Shown here piece by piece: positions 1 to 10,008 of a stretch of DNA of 64,000 nucleotides (position 1 is its first letter; each line of letters starts with the position of its first letter). Below the pieces are notes generated by a model. That model saw only the letters and a list, made by a program, of their open reading frames with translations. It ran no database searches and was not told the DNA's origin. The translations under genes were made by a program, and so were the position numbers. The DNA is from Histomonas meleagridis (Eukaryota; Parabasalia; Tritrichomonadida; Dientamoebidae), in the NCBI GenBank assembly GCA_020186115.1, contig WSYJ01000099.1:434001-498000 (forward strand), given 5' to 3'.

Positions 1-60
1 AAAATGCCCCATTGTATTTCTTTATATTTTTGAAATAAAATTTGATGCGATTCATAATTT

Positions 61-78
61 TATATATATATATATATA
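61..78. repeat. (TA)9 microsatellite
   Basis: A run of nine TA dinucleotides lies about 185 bp upstream of the first gene. No function is implied. Confidence 0.8.
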
Positions 79-230
79 CCATCTTTTATTTGACACCAGC
101 GAATGTTCATTATCGTTGTAGTTTACATCTATTAAATTTATAGGAAATTGCTATTTTATTTTTATAGATGATTATGAAATACAATGATGAGATAATTTTT
201 TCGTTCGATTCCATTTTCAAAACTTTACAT

Positions 231-240
231 ACGGCCGTTT
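231..240 (+). promoter_or_regulatory. Myb-like promoter motif ACGGCCGTTT
   Basis: This motif lies 22 bp before the start codon of the karyopherin-like gene at 263. Similar AACGGT/ACCGTT motifs lie shortly before several other intact genes in the window (about 7560, 9590, 13721, 20615, 24505, 43489, 54991, 60098). They resemble Myb recognition elements known upstream of trichomonad genes. The role is inferred from position and recurrence only. Confidence 0.35.
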
Positions 241-262
241 ATATCATCGTCAGCGTTTAATA

Positions 263-2932
263 ATGAATTTTATTTCTCCTCAGGAATTGTTGCAACTATT
301 CCAAGCAACAGTTTCTGATGATCTTTCAATAAGAGGAAGTGCGGAAAATGAAATTCTTAAATTTCTACAAAATAATCCTGTTGATATTCTTAGATGTTGT
401 GCTCAAATTCTTTCGGTCCAAGGCATGCCAATTCAAGCATACCAATTATCTCTTATTTATATCAACAAAGTACTTACACCTAATAGATTTTATTCCCAAA
501 GTCAATTAGTGGATAATTGGAATTCATTAAGTCGTAACCACCCTGAGGGACAAGCCAGTCCTACAGAGTTTATTAAAGGAGCGGTTTCTAATATTTTTCT
601 TGTTCAAGATCCTGTTATCCAATCAAATTGTTCATTAACAGCAGCTTTATTGTTTTCCTTAGACAGAGGCAATTTTGTTAATACTTTTACCACCATTATT
701 GACTATCTAATGTATTCCAAGTATTCACCATATACACATGAAACAGCCATAATGTCATTAAATCGAATGTTTGAATATTACAATGATATTGACCATAGTT
801 TTTCTGACGAGTTTATCAAACAATTTACACGTATGATAGATTTTTTTAAGCAAGTTTTATTAAATTTTACGAACTTTCCCATCAATTTTGTAGCACACAT
901 CTATGAAACATTATCATCACTTGCGCCTATTGCGAAGAAAGGACGTCTTCATATCTTTGAAGTTAATGAAGAAACGCAAGAAGAAGGAGTTCATATACCA
1001 ATTTGGTACATTGAATCCACGAAGAGAATATTACTTTGTTGTACAGATGAACGTCTTTATCGCGCGATACATTTATTTTTCTTACGATATTTCATCACAT
1101 TTTATTCACGCTCACAACCAATCTTAGAAATAATAACAGTTGCATCGCAATTATTCTTACAAGAAAGTATTATGAGTCGAAACATTCAATTCATATCAAT
1201 AACATCTGATTTCTGGAACGAATTAGTTTTATATGAAAATGATATTGGAATGAACAATTACATTGTTCAAACATTTAAAGAATCTGCTAATGAACTTAAC
1301 ATTAAGTTTTCGGATGTATGGAAATATCAAATTAAAGATTATTATGGAATAATCGATTTTTCCATCGCGAATTTGGACATAATAAATCATTTGATTCATG
1401 TAATTACACGTGTTTATAATGATACATATTTCGATGATATTGAAGTTAATGAGCCGCATATATTTGCGACTTCTTGTTTAAGTAAAATATATGTTTATAA
1501 GCCTTTAATAGTACTCGAAGCAATCGATAACTTCTATAAAAATAATATCGATACTTCGGATTGGCAAATCCAACATGGAATGTTATTAATGGCTATTTGC
1601 ATATGTAAGAAAACTCCGAATTTAGATATGCATGAAATTCCTCCATTCATTGCATTAAACATTCCTTTTTTCATTGGTATGACAAATAGTGATAACTTAT
1701 TATTAAATGAAACTTCGTTTAGAACTATTTCAACATTAATTACATTTTTCGGTTCTTTAATAGCGAATGAATTTTTCCCTGCAATTTTTCCTTTGTATTA
1801 TGGAATCCGTAATGAAAATATCCTTTTACATTCTGTTAATGCACTTGTTTCATATATCGAAAGAAGTAATGAAGAAAATTTGGTATTATATGTCGAAGAA
1901 ATTAATAAAATATCGAATCATATATTAAGTAATATCGAAAATCCAAATTGTGAAATTGGCTCATGGTCATTTTTAATCAAACAAAAACTTCTCGAAAGAA
2001 TATCACAAATAGATATTAACTTATGTTCGAACATAATTTCACCTTTTTTAACTAATAAAATTTGTTCGATTGGACAATTGAGGTTAATTACAATTGCATT
2101 TCGTTATGTTGGTAAACATTTACAAGAATTTTCGTTTAATTTGGTGAATGAATTATTTCATTTAATTAGTTTGCATGATCCAATCATTGTTGAAGATGCA
2201 TTAATTACTTTAATCGAAGTTGTTTGTACACTTGAAAATAATTTTAATGCTTTCATTCAGCCTTTAGTTTTATGTATTAAAGACGCATTTAGTTCGCAAT
2301 CACAAAGTATCATTGTGAATGTTGCCAATTTACTCGTGAAACTATTCGATAAATATCCGGAATTTTTAGGATTTTTACCAGAAGCGTTTCAGATATTAAC
2401 GGAGTTAATGAATTCCGACTTGTTCCAAAGAGATAATATGGAATATCTTCATTTGTTATTATATCCTTTTTGTAATATAATTTTTGTTGTCTCGAAATTT
2501 AATGTGGAAATTGAGTTTGTGAATAATGTGTTTCATTTCTTATATGGATTCCATAATAATATTAAAAAGTTAAATAAAGATAATGAAACAAAAATTGAGT
2601 TCGCAAATAATATTTGTGCTTGCTTATTCGTGGGTTATTCTGGAATTGTTTTATTCGGAAAAAATAATTTGCAGTTCTTAAACGCTAATAAAAATAAATT
2701 TTTCGACTTGGTCTCTGTGTTTAATAGTTTGAAAAGTTGGAAAAAAGAAGCGCTGTTCGAGTTTTGTAGGTTCATGGATGTGTTAATTAGCGTCGTTGGA
2801 AATAACCCAAGATTCCAAATAATGCTTTCGAACCAACGAAATTTGTCTTTGCTTTTATGGGCATCACTACAACAAGATGACCAACTAAAGGAAAAAGCAA
2901 AATCTTTATTAAACATATTGTTCAAAAAATAA
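263..2932 (+). CDS. importin-beta/exportin-like alpha-solenoid protein
   Basis: An 889-residue protein made almost entirely of amphipathic helices, with no signal peptide or membrane segment. The N-terminus resembles an importin-beta N-terminal domain: a conserved 'RGSAENEILKFLQNNP' stretch at about residues 24-39, then paired helices of HEAT type. Length (about 890) fits karyopherin-beta proteins, which carry cargo through nuclear pores and bind Ran-GTP through this N-terminal part. The rest is too divergent to say which importin or exportin it is. The ATG lies just after an ACGGCCGTTT motif and no in-frame ATG precedes it. Other alpha-solenoid transport proteins are possible. Confidence 0.6.
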   Translation: MNFISPQELLQLFQATVSDDLSIRGSAENEILKFLQNNPVDILRCCAQILSVQGMPIQAYQLSLIYINKVLTPNRFYSQSQLVDNWNSLSRNHPEGQASPTEFIKGAVSNIFLVQDPVIQSNCSLTAALLFSLDRGNFVNTFTTIIDYLMYSKYSPYTHETAIMSLNRMFEYYNDIDHSFSDEFIKQFTRMIDFFKQVLLNFTNFPINFVAHIYETLSSLAPIAKKGRLHIFEVNEETQEEGVHIPIWYIESTKRILLCCTDERLYRAIHLFFLRYFITFYSRSQPILEIITVASQLFLQESIMSRNIQFISITSDFWNELVLYENDIGMNNYIVQTFKESANELNIKFSDVWKYQIKDYYGIIDFSIANLDIINHLIHVITRVYNDTYFDDIEVNEPHIFATSCLSKIYVYKPLIVLEAIDNFYKNNIDTSDWQIQHGMLLMAICICKKTPNLDMHEIPPFIALNIPFFIGMTNSDNLLLNETSFRTISTLITFFGSLIANEFFPAIFPLYYGIRNENILLHSVNALVSYIERSNEENLVLYVEEINKISNHILSNIENPNCEIGSWSFLIKQKLLERISQIDINLCSNIISPFLTNKICSIGQLRLITIAFRYVGKHLQEFSFNLVNELFHLISLHDPIIVEDALITLIEVVCTLENNFNAFIQPLVLCIKDAFSSQSQSIIVNVANLLVKLFDKYPEFLGFLPEAFQILTELMNSDLFQRDNMEYLHLLLYPFCNIIFVVSKFNVEIEFVNNVFHFLYGFHNNIKKLNKDNETKIEFANNICACLFVGYSGIVLFGKNNLQFLNANKNKFFDLVSVFNSLKSWKKEALFEFCRFMDVLISVVGNNPRFQIMLSNQRNLSLLLWASLQQDDQLKEKAKSLLNILFKK

Positions 2933-2936
2933 AACT

Positions 2937-3538
2937 TAAATTATGTAAAATTTCTTTTTAAAAAAATCATTTTTAATGGAAGATCAAATGACTACATTGA
3001 ACCAACAAAAATATTTCACAATGAAGATCTTATTGACGTTGAGGTTTATGAGGTTAACAATCATCAAAAAAGCAAAACATCTTTGCAAAGCGAAAACGAT
3101 CGGTTTCGAGTAATTTATCTTACGAAAAATTTTATCGTTTTTTTCAATGGTTGGTTTAAACCTAGAAATTTCTATTAATTTTTTGAATGCTTTTCAAAGA
3201 TTGGAACTCATTCAGAAGAAAGTGATAAACCTGCTTCAAAGATTTCTTCTATATTAAATAAATATGGAAAGAAAAACATCATAATTGTATCTACAGTTAA
3301 TGCTGTGGTTATAGTTATCGTTATAGTTTTAGCTGTGGTTTTAACAAACACTCCAGACGAAGAACAAACACAAGAAAGCCCAACCCCACCAACACCTATT
3401 CCCCACTTATCGCAGGGACATACTACTACCCCAACACATACAACTTACACCGCACCTCAATTTACCCCTTCAAACACATCAACTTATGATCCATTTGCTC
3501 CTACATTCATTTACCTCTTCAAACAAATTTTGTGCTAA
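2937..3538 (+). pseudogene. decayed membrane-protein remnant
   Basis: Two coding-like stretches without start codons follow each other. The first (about 2937-3175) is open for about 80 codons and includes 'EPTKIFHNEDLIDVEVYEV'. The second (about 3180-3538) encodes a lysine-rich segment, a strongly hydrophobic Val/Ile helix of about 20 residues near 3290-3345, then a Pro/Thr/Ser-rich tail typical of extracellular stalks. Neither has an ATG and at least one frame break lies between them. This looks like a dead gene for a single-pass surface protein. The family is not recognised. Confidence 0.35.
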
Positions 3539-3720
3539 TTATCATTGAATTCATGATAAAGATTTCATTCTCAAAAGAAGGTTGGTTTTGCATAAATAAT
3601 TCATTAATAAAAAATCAATTGAATGAAGATCAATACCTTAAAGAATCAAACTTCGTAATTATCAAGCGTTTGTAATTTCTGTGTTTTCTTCATTGTTGTT
3701 AACTAAGAACAAAAAATAAC

Positions 3721-3726
3721 AAAAAA
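3721..3726 (-). terminator. RNA polymerase III oligo-T terminator
   Basis: A run of six T on the minus strand directly abuts the 3' end of the tRNA-Ile gene. Confidence 0.7.
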
Positions 3727-3800
3727 TGCACCTACTGGGACTCGAACCCAGGACCTTCGCGTCATAAGCACGATACTCTAACCGACTAAGCTATAAGTGC
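3727..3800 (-). tRNA. tRNA-Ile (anticodon UAU)
   Basis: The minus strand folds as a complete cloverleaf: acceptor GCACTTA pairs with TAGGTGC, discriminator A. The anticodon stem TCGTG/CGCGA encloses loop CTTATGA, giving anticodon UAU, which reads the AUA isoleucine codon. The T arm is CTGGG-TTCGAGT-CCCAG, containing the internal B-box promoter; the A box is around TAGCTTAGTCGG. There is no intron in the anticodon loop. A T6 run follows immediately on the minus strand (3721-3726), a standard RNA polymerase III stop. AUA codons are frequent in this AT-rich DNA, so this isoacceptor should be in demand. Confidence 0.95.
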
Positions 3801-4205
3801 CTTCATTTTTAGGTTATCATCAATATTTAAATATCTAATATTCTTACATTCAAATTAATTTTTGTTAACAACATAAATTGGTAAATATATCTGCAGAACC
3901 GGAACACTATTTTTTGAATATAAAAGAATTAAGACAAATTCGAATTATTAGACATATAGTTTATTTTGTCATTTTGATGTTTTAAATTATAATTTTGTTA
4001 ACAATGAATTCAATGAATACTCATATATTGGCATTAAAAAAATACAAATGACATCAACCAATTCTTATATGAAAGACAAGCCAGCAAATACTAAAATATT
4101 CAAAATATATTTTCTATGAAAAACTGGTCATTTACTTTATTGTGTTCTATCGTTTTCTATCGTGGCATTCATTTCTCATAGATAGAAAATTAACAGAGAT
4201 TTAAA

Positions 4206-5567
4206 ATGGGACAAATTAAGTTAAAAAAAGATATTGAATGGCTTATCATCATCCGTAAAAAGTTAATGAACTTAAACAGTTATAATTACCACAAAATTTG
4301 TCAGAATATAATTAGTTATTTTGATAATGAAAATCCTGTTTCATTTAATCATGTGATTTGTCATTTAGTGTATAAATTGTTTACTTCACACGGAAGAGAC
4401 GCACATGTTTATTTACAATTTTTACAAGAACTTGAAGCAAAAGAAAAAGAATTGTTTAATTATTCAAATTTAATTTCTACTTTTTCAACAATCCTTTTTT
4501 ATGAACAAACACAAGAATCATTTTATCTTCTTGAAATGTTTTTTAAAAATATTTTAAAATAATATTTGGAAATTATTTAAATTATTTGAAACAGCACTTA
4601 AGATAGCAATATCAGATAATTTTTCAACAATTGTTGAGTTATTGCTTAATCACAAAGATATTGATATAAATATTGAAGATGTATTGTTTCTATATGTAAA
4701 ATTTTGAATTAAAATTTGAAATTTGATATTTTTATTTGGTGTTTCTGATAATTATTTCGAACAGCACTTCAAATTGCTATTGAAACAGGAAATGTCGATT
4801 TTTTATCATTGTTTTTTGGAACAGACGAAACAATTTAAACATTTATTTGACATCTCAACGATTATCTCATAAACGCATTACCCTTGTGGGTTTTTCTTAA
4901 TCCTAAACCTTTCCAGTGGTAAAATTTTACCATTTTCAATACTTTATTTAGTAAAACGATCGTTTTCGAAACTTTTTGTTTATGATAGGAAAAAGTTGAC
5001 CATATTGACACTTTTTTACCCACAAAAAACCACTTCACAATTTTTACACAAACCGTAATAACGGATATTTAGGTCACCCCACATCGTAGCGGTTTTTGAC
5101 ATAATGGATTTTTTGGTTGTCAAAATATTGCGTTGAAAAAGTATGAGTATAGCGACGGTTATTTCTCTGGGTGCCCGATATTTATGTAAATTATACAAAA
5201 AGTGATGTAAGTAAAAGTGAGACCATTTCGTACCAACACACAAAAAACATTTATTTAAATTCATTCAATGTTTATTTCATTTTCAATGGATTTTTAATTA
5301 AAATTTGGAAATTCCCCAAAAATTTTCAAATTCCTCTATAAAAGCTTCTGAAAATGAACATATAGATATAGTTGAATTACTTCTTTTATATGATGGAATA
5401 GATATTAATATTAAAGATGTTAATATATTTTATAAAATATTTAATTAATAGATGTTATGTTTAAAAACATAACATGGAACTTATTAAAAACGATCGAAAC
5501 AGCTTTCATTCACGCATCTAAAAAAGGAAACGTGAAAATTGTTAAACTGCTTGAAAAATACTTATAA
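4206..5567 (+). pseudogene. broken DUF3447-type ankyrin gene
   Basis: An ATG at 4206 opens a 118-residue N-terminal helical domain of the same type as in the other ankyrin genes here ('ELEAKEKELFNYSNLISTFS', then 'EQTQESFYLLEMFF'), ending at a stop at 4560. Ankyrin modules follow in other frames: 'ETALKIAISDNFSTIVELLL' at about 4591, another at about 4765, one at about 5345 and a last 'AFIHASKKGNVKIVKLLEKY' ending at the stop at 5565-5567. About 450 bp of unrelated, slightly GC-richer sequence (about 4836-5280) sits between the second and third modules. Much of the middle domain is missing compared with its paralogues. It is probably dead, unless intervening segments are removed from the RNA. 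Confidence 0.55.
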
Positions 5568-5719
5568 AATTTTGATATGATATACAATTAAAATTAAAGT
5601 TCTTGTCTTGAAATAATTATCAAATTTTTCTCATTTTTCATTTTTAATGAAACAAATTTTATTAGTTAGTATTTTAAGTTTATGAATTCTTCTTTCATGA
5701 ACGAAGTAATTAAAATCAA

Positions 5720-6529
5720 ATGCTTTCTTTTATCTTATCAATGCATTCAATTATTATAAAATTTTATAATAAAACCGTAAAATCAACTTTTATGTTTCTT
5801 ATAGCTAAAAATAAATCACCACCAATATTAGAATGTTATGTTTCAGTTTATAAAGATATAATGACAATCTCAGAATCTTGCAAAATATGTTCAAATTCTA
5901 TTCTTCAATTTACAAATAAACTTTACGAAATGTGGATTTTAGTTATACCAGAAAATCAATTTCAAATCGAACAAATAACCAATTTATTCATACAATTAGC
6001 CGAAGCAAACTATCAACTTTCGAATTCATTAAAACATGTTTCAGATGATATAAGAGATGTAGTTGAAAGATTTATAATAGTTTCGAGAAAAGAAGAAAAA
6101 TTTAATGAAGTAAGAGATGAATATATTTCAGCTTCGGATGAATTAATAGGAAAAATGGCTGAGAAAAAAACATTAGAAAAGAGAACTGATTATTATAAAT
6201 ATCAAGCTTCTATTGAAGAAAAAATAAAACAAGCAAAAGAAGAACAAAATAGAATTAACTTATTATTAAGGGAAAAAACGAAAAGTTTAATTAATGATAA
6301 AATAAAATATGAAAAATTTAAGCTTAGAAAAATCAAAAAAGCTTTTCAACTTTATGGTGAAGCTTTGAATATTTTTGGAATGACTGAACATGAAATCAAT
6401 GAAAAAATCAATGAGATATTAAATGGTATGCCAAATTTTGAATTAATAAACAATGAAATTAATGTAATTAGTCAATTCTCACCATTTGATGAGCACATAA
6501 ATTCACGAACAGATAAGGATTGGCATTAA
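5720..6529 (+). CDS. helical coiled-coil protein, possibly BAR-domain-like
   Basis: A 269-residue protein without signal peptide or clear membrane segment. Residues about 75-220 are long, highly charged helices ('RKEEKFNEVRDEYISASDEL', then 'KRTDYYKYQASIEEKIKQAK') ending in 'KAFQLYGEALNIF'. The spacing of Tyr, Lys and Glu and three long helices resemble BAR/arfaptin-type membrane-bending dimers, but no diagnostic motif is present. The ATG at 5720 gives the longest frame; Met8 or Met25 are possible alternatives. A general coiled-coil protein is the other reading. Confidence 0.5.
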   Translation: MLSFILSMHSIIIKFYNKTVKSTFMFLIAKNKSPPILECYVSVYKDIMTISESCKICSNSILQFTNKLYEMWILVIPENQFQIEQITNLFIQLAEANYQLSNSLKHVSDDIRDVVERFIIVSRKEEKFNEVRDEYISASDELIGKMAEKKTLEKRTDYYKYQASIEEKIKQAKEEQNRINLLLREKTKSLINDKIKYEKFKLRKIKKAFQLYGEALNIFGMTEHEINEKINEILNGMPNFELINNEINVISQFSPFDEHINSRTDKDWH

Positions 6530-6626
6530 AAATTAGTAAAACAAAACATTTTGTTAAAAAATTAATATTATTCAATAAGAATGAGAAAAATAATAAATTT
6601 GAATTCGAACAGACATTGTGAAATCC

Positions 6627-6631
6627 CCTTT
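6627..6631 (+). promoter_or_regulatory. CCTTT initiator-like motif of the MCTS1 gene
   Basis: CCTTT lies 4 bp before the ATG at 6636. The same pentamer lies within 20 bp of the start of eL30 (minus strand, 7542-7546) and of proteasome alpha6 (61236-61240). In Trichomonas vaginalis a CCTTT element acts at transcription start sites; the role here is inferred from that. Confidence 0.4.
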
Positions 6632-6635
6632 GAAC

Positions 6636-7166
6636 ATGTTCAACAAGTTTACTGTTGATAAAGTCAAACGACGGGCCAATCTTAAGACATCGCTTGTAGT
6701 AAAGCTATGTACTTCTGCAACAAAGTCGATGCCTCGTTTTAACGAAATTAAAAACGAAGTTTTTCCGAAAAAACAACCTGTTATTATTCATCATCTTGAA
6801 AATCGTGTAATGTTATATTCAGCAAAAGGAACCCCACTTTTAATAGAACTTGATGACGGCACAATTTTTCCTTTTCTCAAAATCGCAATAGAATATCCGG
6901 GTTTACTCAAACCAGTTTTTTGCTATGATGAAGCAATGAAGGCTCTCCTTAGAGGTGCTAATTTAATGGCGCGTGGAACATGGCTTGTTAATGAAAAATA
7001 TGAAAAAGGAGAAATTGTAGAGATTTGTTTGGTTGGCCTTCGAATTCCATTTGCAATTGGGATTATGTTAATGAGCAGCGAAGAAATTGCTGGAAGACCA
7101 GACGGAGCTGCTGTTAAAGTTCTTCATGTTTTGAAAGATGGATTATGGGAAGCAAAAAATTTATAA
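6636..7166 (+). CDS. MCTS1: MCTS1 homologue (PUA-domain translation factor)
   Basis: A 176-residue protein with the full MCT-1 architecture; the human protein has 181 residues. The N-terminal domain starts 'MFNKFTVDKVKRRANLKTS' and contains 'FPKKQPVIIHHLENRV'. The C-terminal PUA domain (about 88-172) has 'LLRGANLMARGTW', 'IAIGIMLMSSEEI'-like sequence and 'HVLKDGLWEAKNL', matching the family end 'HYLNDGLW'. With DENR it acts on the small ribosomal subunit in reinitiation and in removing deacylated tRNA. An upstream in-frame GTG at 6618 also opens the frame, but ATG 6636 matches the family N-terminus exactly. It is tail to tail with eL30, 30 bp between stops. Confidence 0.9.
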   Translation: MFNKFTVDKVKRRANLKTSLVVKLCTSATKSMPRFNEIKNEVFPKKQPVIIHHLENRVMLYSAKGTPLLIELDDGTIFPFLKIAIEYPGLLKPVFCYDEAMKALLRGANLMARGTWLVNEKYEKGEIVEICLVGLRIPFAIGIMLMSSEEIAGRPDGAAVKVLHVLKDGLWEAKNL

Positions 7167-7196
7167 AATTGTATAATAATAAAGAATTATTACCTT

Positions 7197-7535
7197 TTAC
7201 TCTTGCTTTTCCTTGATCATTTTGAGGATTTCTGATTCACCAGCATCGATGATTGTAATGACTGATGAGCGGAAGTATTTTCCACATGCTGTGCCAAGAT
7301 CAACATTATCACCATCAAATGGGAGAATATCACATTGGCAGAGCATTGCATAATACTCTATAAGGGATTTCTGTGTTGGTGCAATATTTGATGCAAAAAT
7401 AACAAGCTTTGCTTTTCCTGATCGAAGTGTCCTTAAAGTCTGTTCAATACCGAGAGAGTATTTACCTGACTTTGTAACAAGGCTAAGACTGCTGATGATT
7501 GATTCACGGGCTTTGGTTATGTTTTTCCTTCCCAT
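7197..7535 (-). CDS. RPL30: 60S ribosomal protein eL30 (L30e)
   Basis: A 112-residue L7Ae/L30e-fold protein. Hallmarks in order: 'LVTKSGKYSLGIEQTLRTLR', 'GKAKLVIFASNIAPTQKS', 'IEYYAMLCQCDILPF', 'GDNVDLGTACGKYFR' and 'ITIIDAGESEI', each matching eukaryotic eL30. It is a structural protein of the large subunit. The frame can be extended to an ATG at 7559, but the start at 7535 (MGRKNITK) gives the usual length, and a CCTTT initiator-like motif plus AACGGTTA lie upstream of it, inside the longer version. It converges with MCTS1. Confidence 0.95.
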   Translation of the reverse strand: MGRKNITKARESIISSLSLVTKSGKYSLGIEQTLRTLRSGKAKLVIFASNIAPTQKSLIEYYAMLCQCDILPFDGDNVDLGTACGKYFRSSVITIIDAGESEILKMIKEKQE

Positions 7536-7558
7536 TTGGAAAAAGGTTGACCATGTCA

Positions 7559-7567
7559 TAACCGTTA
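7559..7567 (-). promoter_or_regulatory. AACGGTTA motif upstream of eL30
   Basis: On the minus strand TAACGGTTAT lies about 25 bp before ATG 7535, with CCTTT between. This supports 7535 rather than 7559 as the start codon. Confidence 0.35.
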
Positions 7568-7714
7568 TTTTTATTCAAATCCACTTTTTAACTACATGAC
7601 ATTTGAAATCTTTATACAAAAGTGACGGCACAAATAAATTTGTTCTCGCAAATAAAATGTTGATCAAAACTAACTATTAAATTGATAGTTTTCGATGTAA
7701 AAGATCTGCTAAAA

Positions 7715-7877
7715 AGATTTTTAGTTTCAGCAAAAGGTGTGGACTAGAAATTTCTAAAAATCAAGATTTAAAGCATAGTTCTCATTTTATACATACATAA
7801 AATATTATTAAAATTATATTAGTGAAATATAAATGGAAGTCGTCCACACCTTTTTCAGCACTAATAAATTTCTAAAT
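7715..7877. repeat. imperfect inverted repeat, MITE-like
   Basis: AAAAGGTGTGGAC at 7732-7744 is repeated exactly in inverted orientation at 7842-7854, and similarity extends outward for about 17 more bases (TTAGT..C..G). It encloses about 100 bp of non-coding sequence. It lies in the 418-bp gap between eL30 and the DnaJ gene, which otherwise shows no gene. It could be a small transposon remnant or an RNA hairpin near the DnaJ 3' end. Confidence 0.4.
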
Positions 7878-7953
7878 TAGTATCCAAGATATATATTTAT
7901 TTAATCGACAAATGATTATTATAAAACAAATCTCAGGAAATTCAAATCTTTTC

Positions 7954-9558
7954 TCATTTCCTTCTTCGGTTATTATTATTATTATTATTATTAGTTCTTC
8001 TTCTTTGATTATTATTTGTTCCTTTTCTTTTTCCTCCTTTATTACCGAAGTTTACATTTTTTCCATTAACGGTGAAATGGACGTTTCCGCCTCCCATTCC
8101 GCCCATCATTTGCTTGATGATATCATCGAACATACCGAAACCTCCGAAGCCGCCAAAACCGCCAGGGAACCCTCCTCCGAAGTTAAACGTCTCCCCGTTA
8201 AAACCGCCGTCTGGTCCGGGGCCCCCCGCCATTGGGTTTTCTGGGTCCTGTCCCATATCGTACAGCCTCTTCTTGTTTTCGTCACTGAGGACATCGTTCG
8301 CTCTATTGATCATTTTCATTTTCTTTTCTGCCTCTTTTTTCTTTATCGGATCCTTATATCGATCTGGATGCCATTTAATGACACATTTCCGATATGCATC
8401 TTTGACCTCTTTAATGCTGGCGCCATGCTTCAATCCTAAGACTGTGTAATAGTCAACGTTCTTTTCTTTCTCTTGAAGATCGGAAACTTTCTCAATGAGT
8501 TTGATGACTTTGCGGTTGTTCTTGCTGTTCTTTCGCACAGTTTGGAAGTCTGACATTGCGCCATCTAAGTCGCCAATGTCCATCAAAAGTTCGCCACGTT
8601 GCATCAACAAATCATAATTAGTCGGAGAGGCTTTGACAAGATCATTCATATAACTAATGGCTTCTTCTTTTTTACCACGAGCTATAAGAACTTTGACTTT
8701 AAGACCTTTGACAATGTTAGATAATGGTGTATCATTGAATCCTAACTTTTCAACAATGGAATTACACTCTGTAATATGCGTCTCGGCAGTGGTGAAGTCC
8801 TTCTTCGTAATGGATTCGGTGGCAGACTTTTGATGTGTTTGGAATGAATTTGACGATTTTAATAATGAGGTACATTTGGCAGGATTGGAGGCTGAGCCAA
8901 TGCAGGACTTAAGAAAACGTTGCGCATTAGTGAAATCGGCTGTAGAAAGATAGTACTTACCACGAAGTTCAAGAACGTATGGATCATTCTTCTTTAAAGT
9001 AAGCGCCTTTTGAGAAAGGTCAAGAAACTGTGAGGTGTTGCCAAGGTTGTAAGCTACGTTGGCAGCACGACCATAAAATTTGGAAGAAGATGTACAGAAT
9101 CGTAATAGATCAAGATATTTGGAAAGAGAAAGTTTGTAGTTAGTTGAATTTTCGTTGTCAAGGGCTGCGTTAAGAAGGAGTTGAGCTTTCTTGACTTTGT
9201 TTTGGAAAGAAATATCTTTGCTATTATCTGCATCAGATTTTGCTTCATCTAGCTCACCTAAATTAAGATATGCTTCACCGCGTGAAACGTATGCGTGTTT
9301 CAAGGAATCTGCTGTATACTTGTGTGAGGCAATATAACGAGAAATGTCTTTGATACAATCATCATATTTTCCAATTTTAAGGGCTGCTTGACCTCTAAGG
9401 AAGAAAAGCTCTTCTTCAGCATCAAGGGTTCCCTGTTTAAGAATTTCTGAATTAGCCTCATTAAATGCAGCTTGGTATTTTCCTTGCTTTATCTGCTTCT
9501 TTATTGACTCTATTTTGCTCAATGAATTAACATTGAGTATCAACAAAGATAGTAACAT
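7954..9558 (-). CDS. TPR plus J-domain co-chaperone, DNAJC3/p58IPK-like
   Basis: A 534-residue protein. Residues 1-13 (MLLSLLILNVNSL) look like a short signal peptide, implying ER lumen. Residues about 15-365 form repeated TPR helices (for example 'GKYDDCIKDISRYI', 'AYVSRGEAYLNLGELDEAKS', 'LMQRGELLMDIGDLDGAMSD'). The J domain covers about 368-434 with HPD at 397-399, followed by a Gly/Phe-rich region and an Arg/Asn tail ending in a poly-Asn stretch (ATT-type triplet run, 7972-7995). TPR then J-domain with a signal peptide is the layout of the ER Hsp70 co-chaperone DNAJC3. No KDEL-like retention signal is visible. The Gly-rich part is clearly more GC-rich than its surroundings. Confidence 0.85.
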   Translation of the reverse strand: MLLSLLILNVNSLSKIESIKKQIKQGKYQAAFNEANSEILKQGTLDAEEELFFLRGQAALKIGKYDDCIKDISRYIASHKYTADSLKHAYVSRGEAYLNLGELDEAKSDADNSKDISFQNKVKKAQLLLNAALDNENSTNYKLSLSKYLDLLRFCTSSSKFYGRAANVAYNLGNTSQFLDLSQKALTLKKNDPYVLELRGKYYLSTADFTNAQRFLKSCIGSASNPAKCTSLLKSSNSFQTHQKSATESITKKDFTTAETHITECNSIVEKLGFNDTPLSNIVKGLKVKVLIARGKKEEAISYMNDLVKASPTNYDLLMQRGELLMDIGDLDGAMSDFQTVRKNSKNNRKVIKLIEKVSDLQEKEKNVDYYTVLGLKHGASIKEVKDAYRKCVIKWHPDRYKDPIKKKEAEKKMKMINRANDVLSDENKKRLYDMGQDPENPMAGGPGPDGGFNGETFNFGGGFPGGFGGFGGFGMFDDIIKQMMGGMGGGNVHFTVNGKNVNFGNKGGKRKGTNNNQRRRTNNNNNNNNRRRK

Positions 9559-10008
9559 TAAAAAAAAATGTTTTTATCTGGCCAAACAACGACGGTTTTT
9601 TGGTGATTAATATAAAAGAAAAAGTTATTGGAGGAACCGTTTGTTTCACAAAAAGTTCATTATTGAAAAAGGGTTTTGTATCCTGAAGATAATTTCATAA
9701 TCTTTGGCCAAATCCTTATGAACGATGTGTCCAAATATGAATTCGAGTAAAATCTAATCGCAAGATTTTAAAAATATTCAAATATATTATGTCAGTATTG
9801 TTTGGTAAAAATTTTGTGATAATGATAAATCAAATTGCACACAATTTTTATATGAGATTTAAAAAAAAAAAAATAACAAGTAAAAACAAACATTAAATTG
9901 TTGTTCGATGATTATAATTTATTTTATCATATCGAAAAAAATTTATATTTGGTTCAGAATAAATAATAGACCATGATTTAGTTAATAAAAGGACTATGAT
10001 TATTCGTA
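9559..10008. other. intergenic, no gene seen
   Basis: This spacer separates the DnaJ start from the pseudokinase stop. It holds the motif CAACGACGGTTTTTTGG (9587-9603, plus-strand reading), a likely DnaJ promoter element 30 bp upstream of its ATG, and an A-rich tract near 9862. I see nothing else. Confidence 0.6.

Noticed and set aside
5016-5264. 82-codon minus-strand frame inside the broken ankyrin gene
   Set aside because: Sits in the inserted segment, no recognisable domain, no supporting promoter motif; kept only as part of that segment.
7912-8449. Long plus-strand frames opposite the DnaJ gene
   Set aside because: They mirror the Gly/Phe-rich and poly-Asn coding region on the minus strand and have no independent features.
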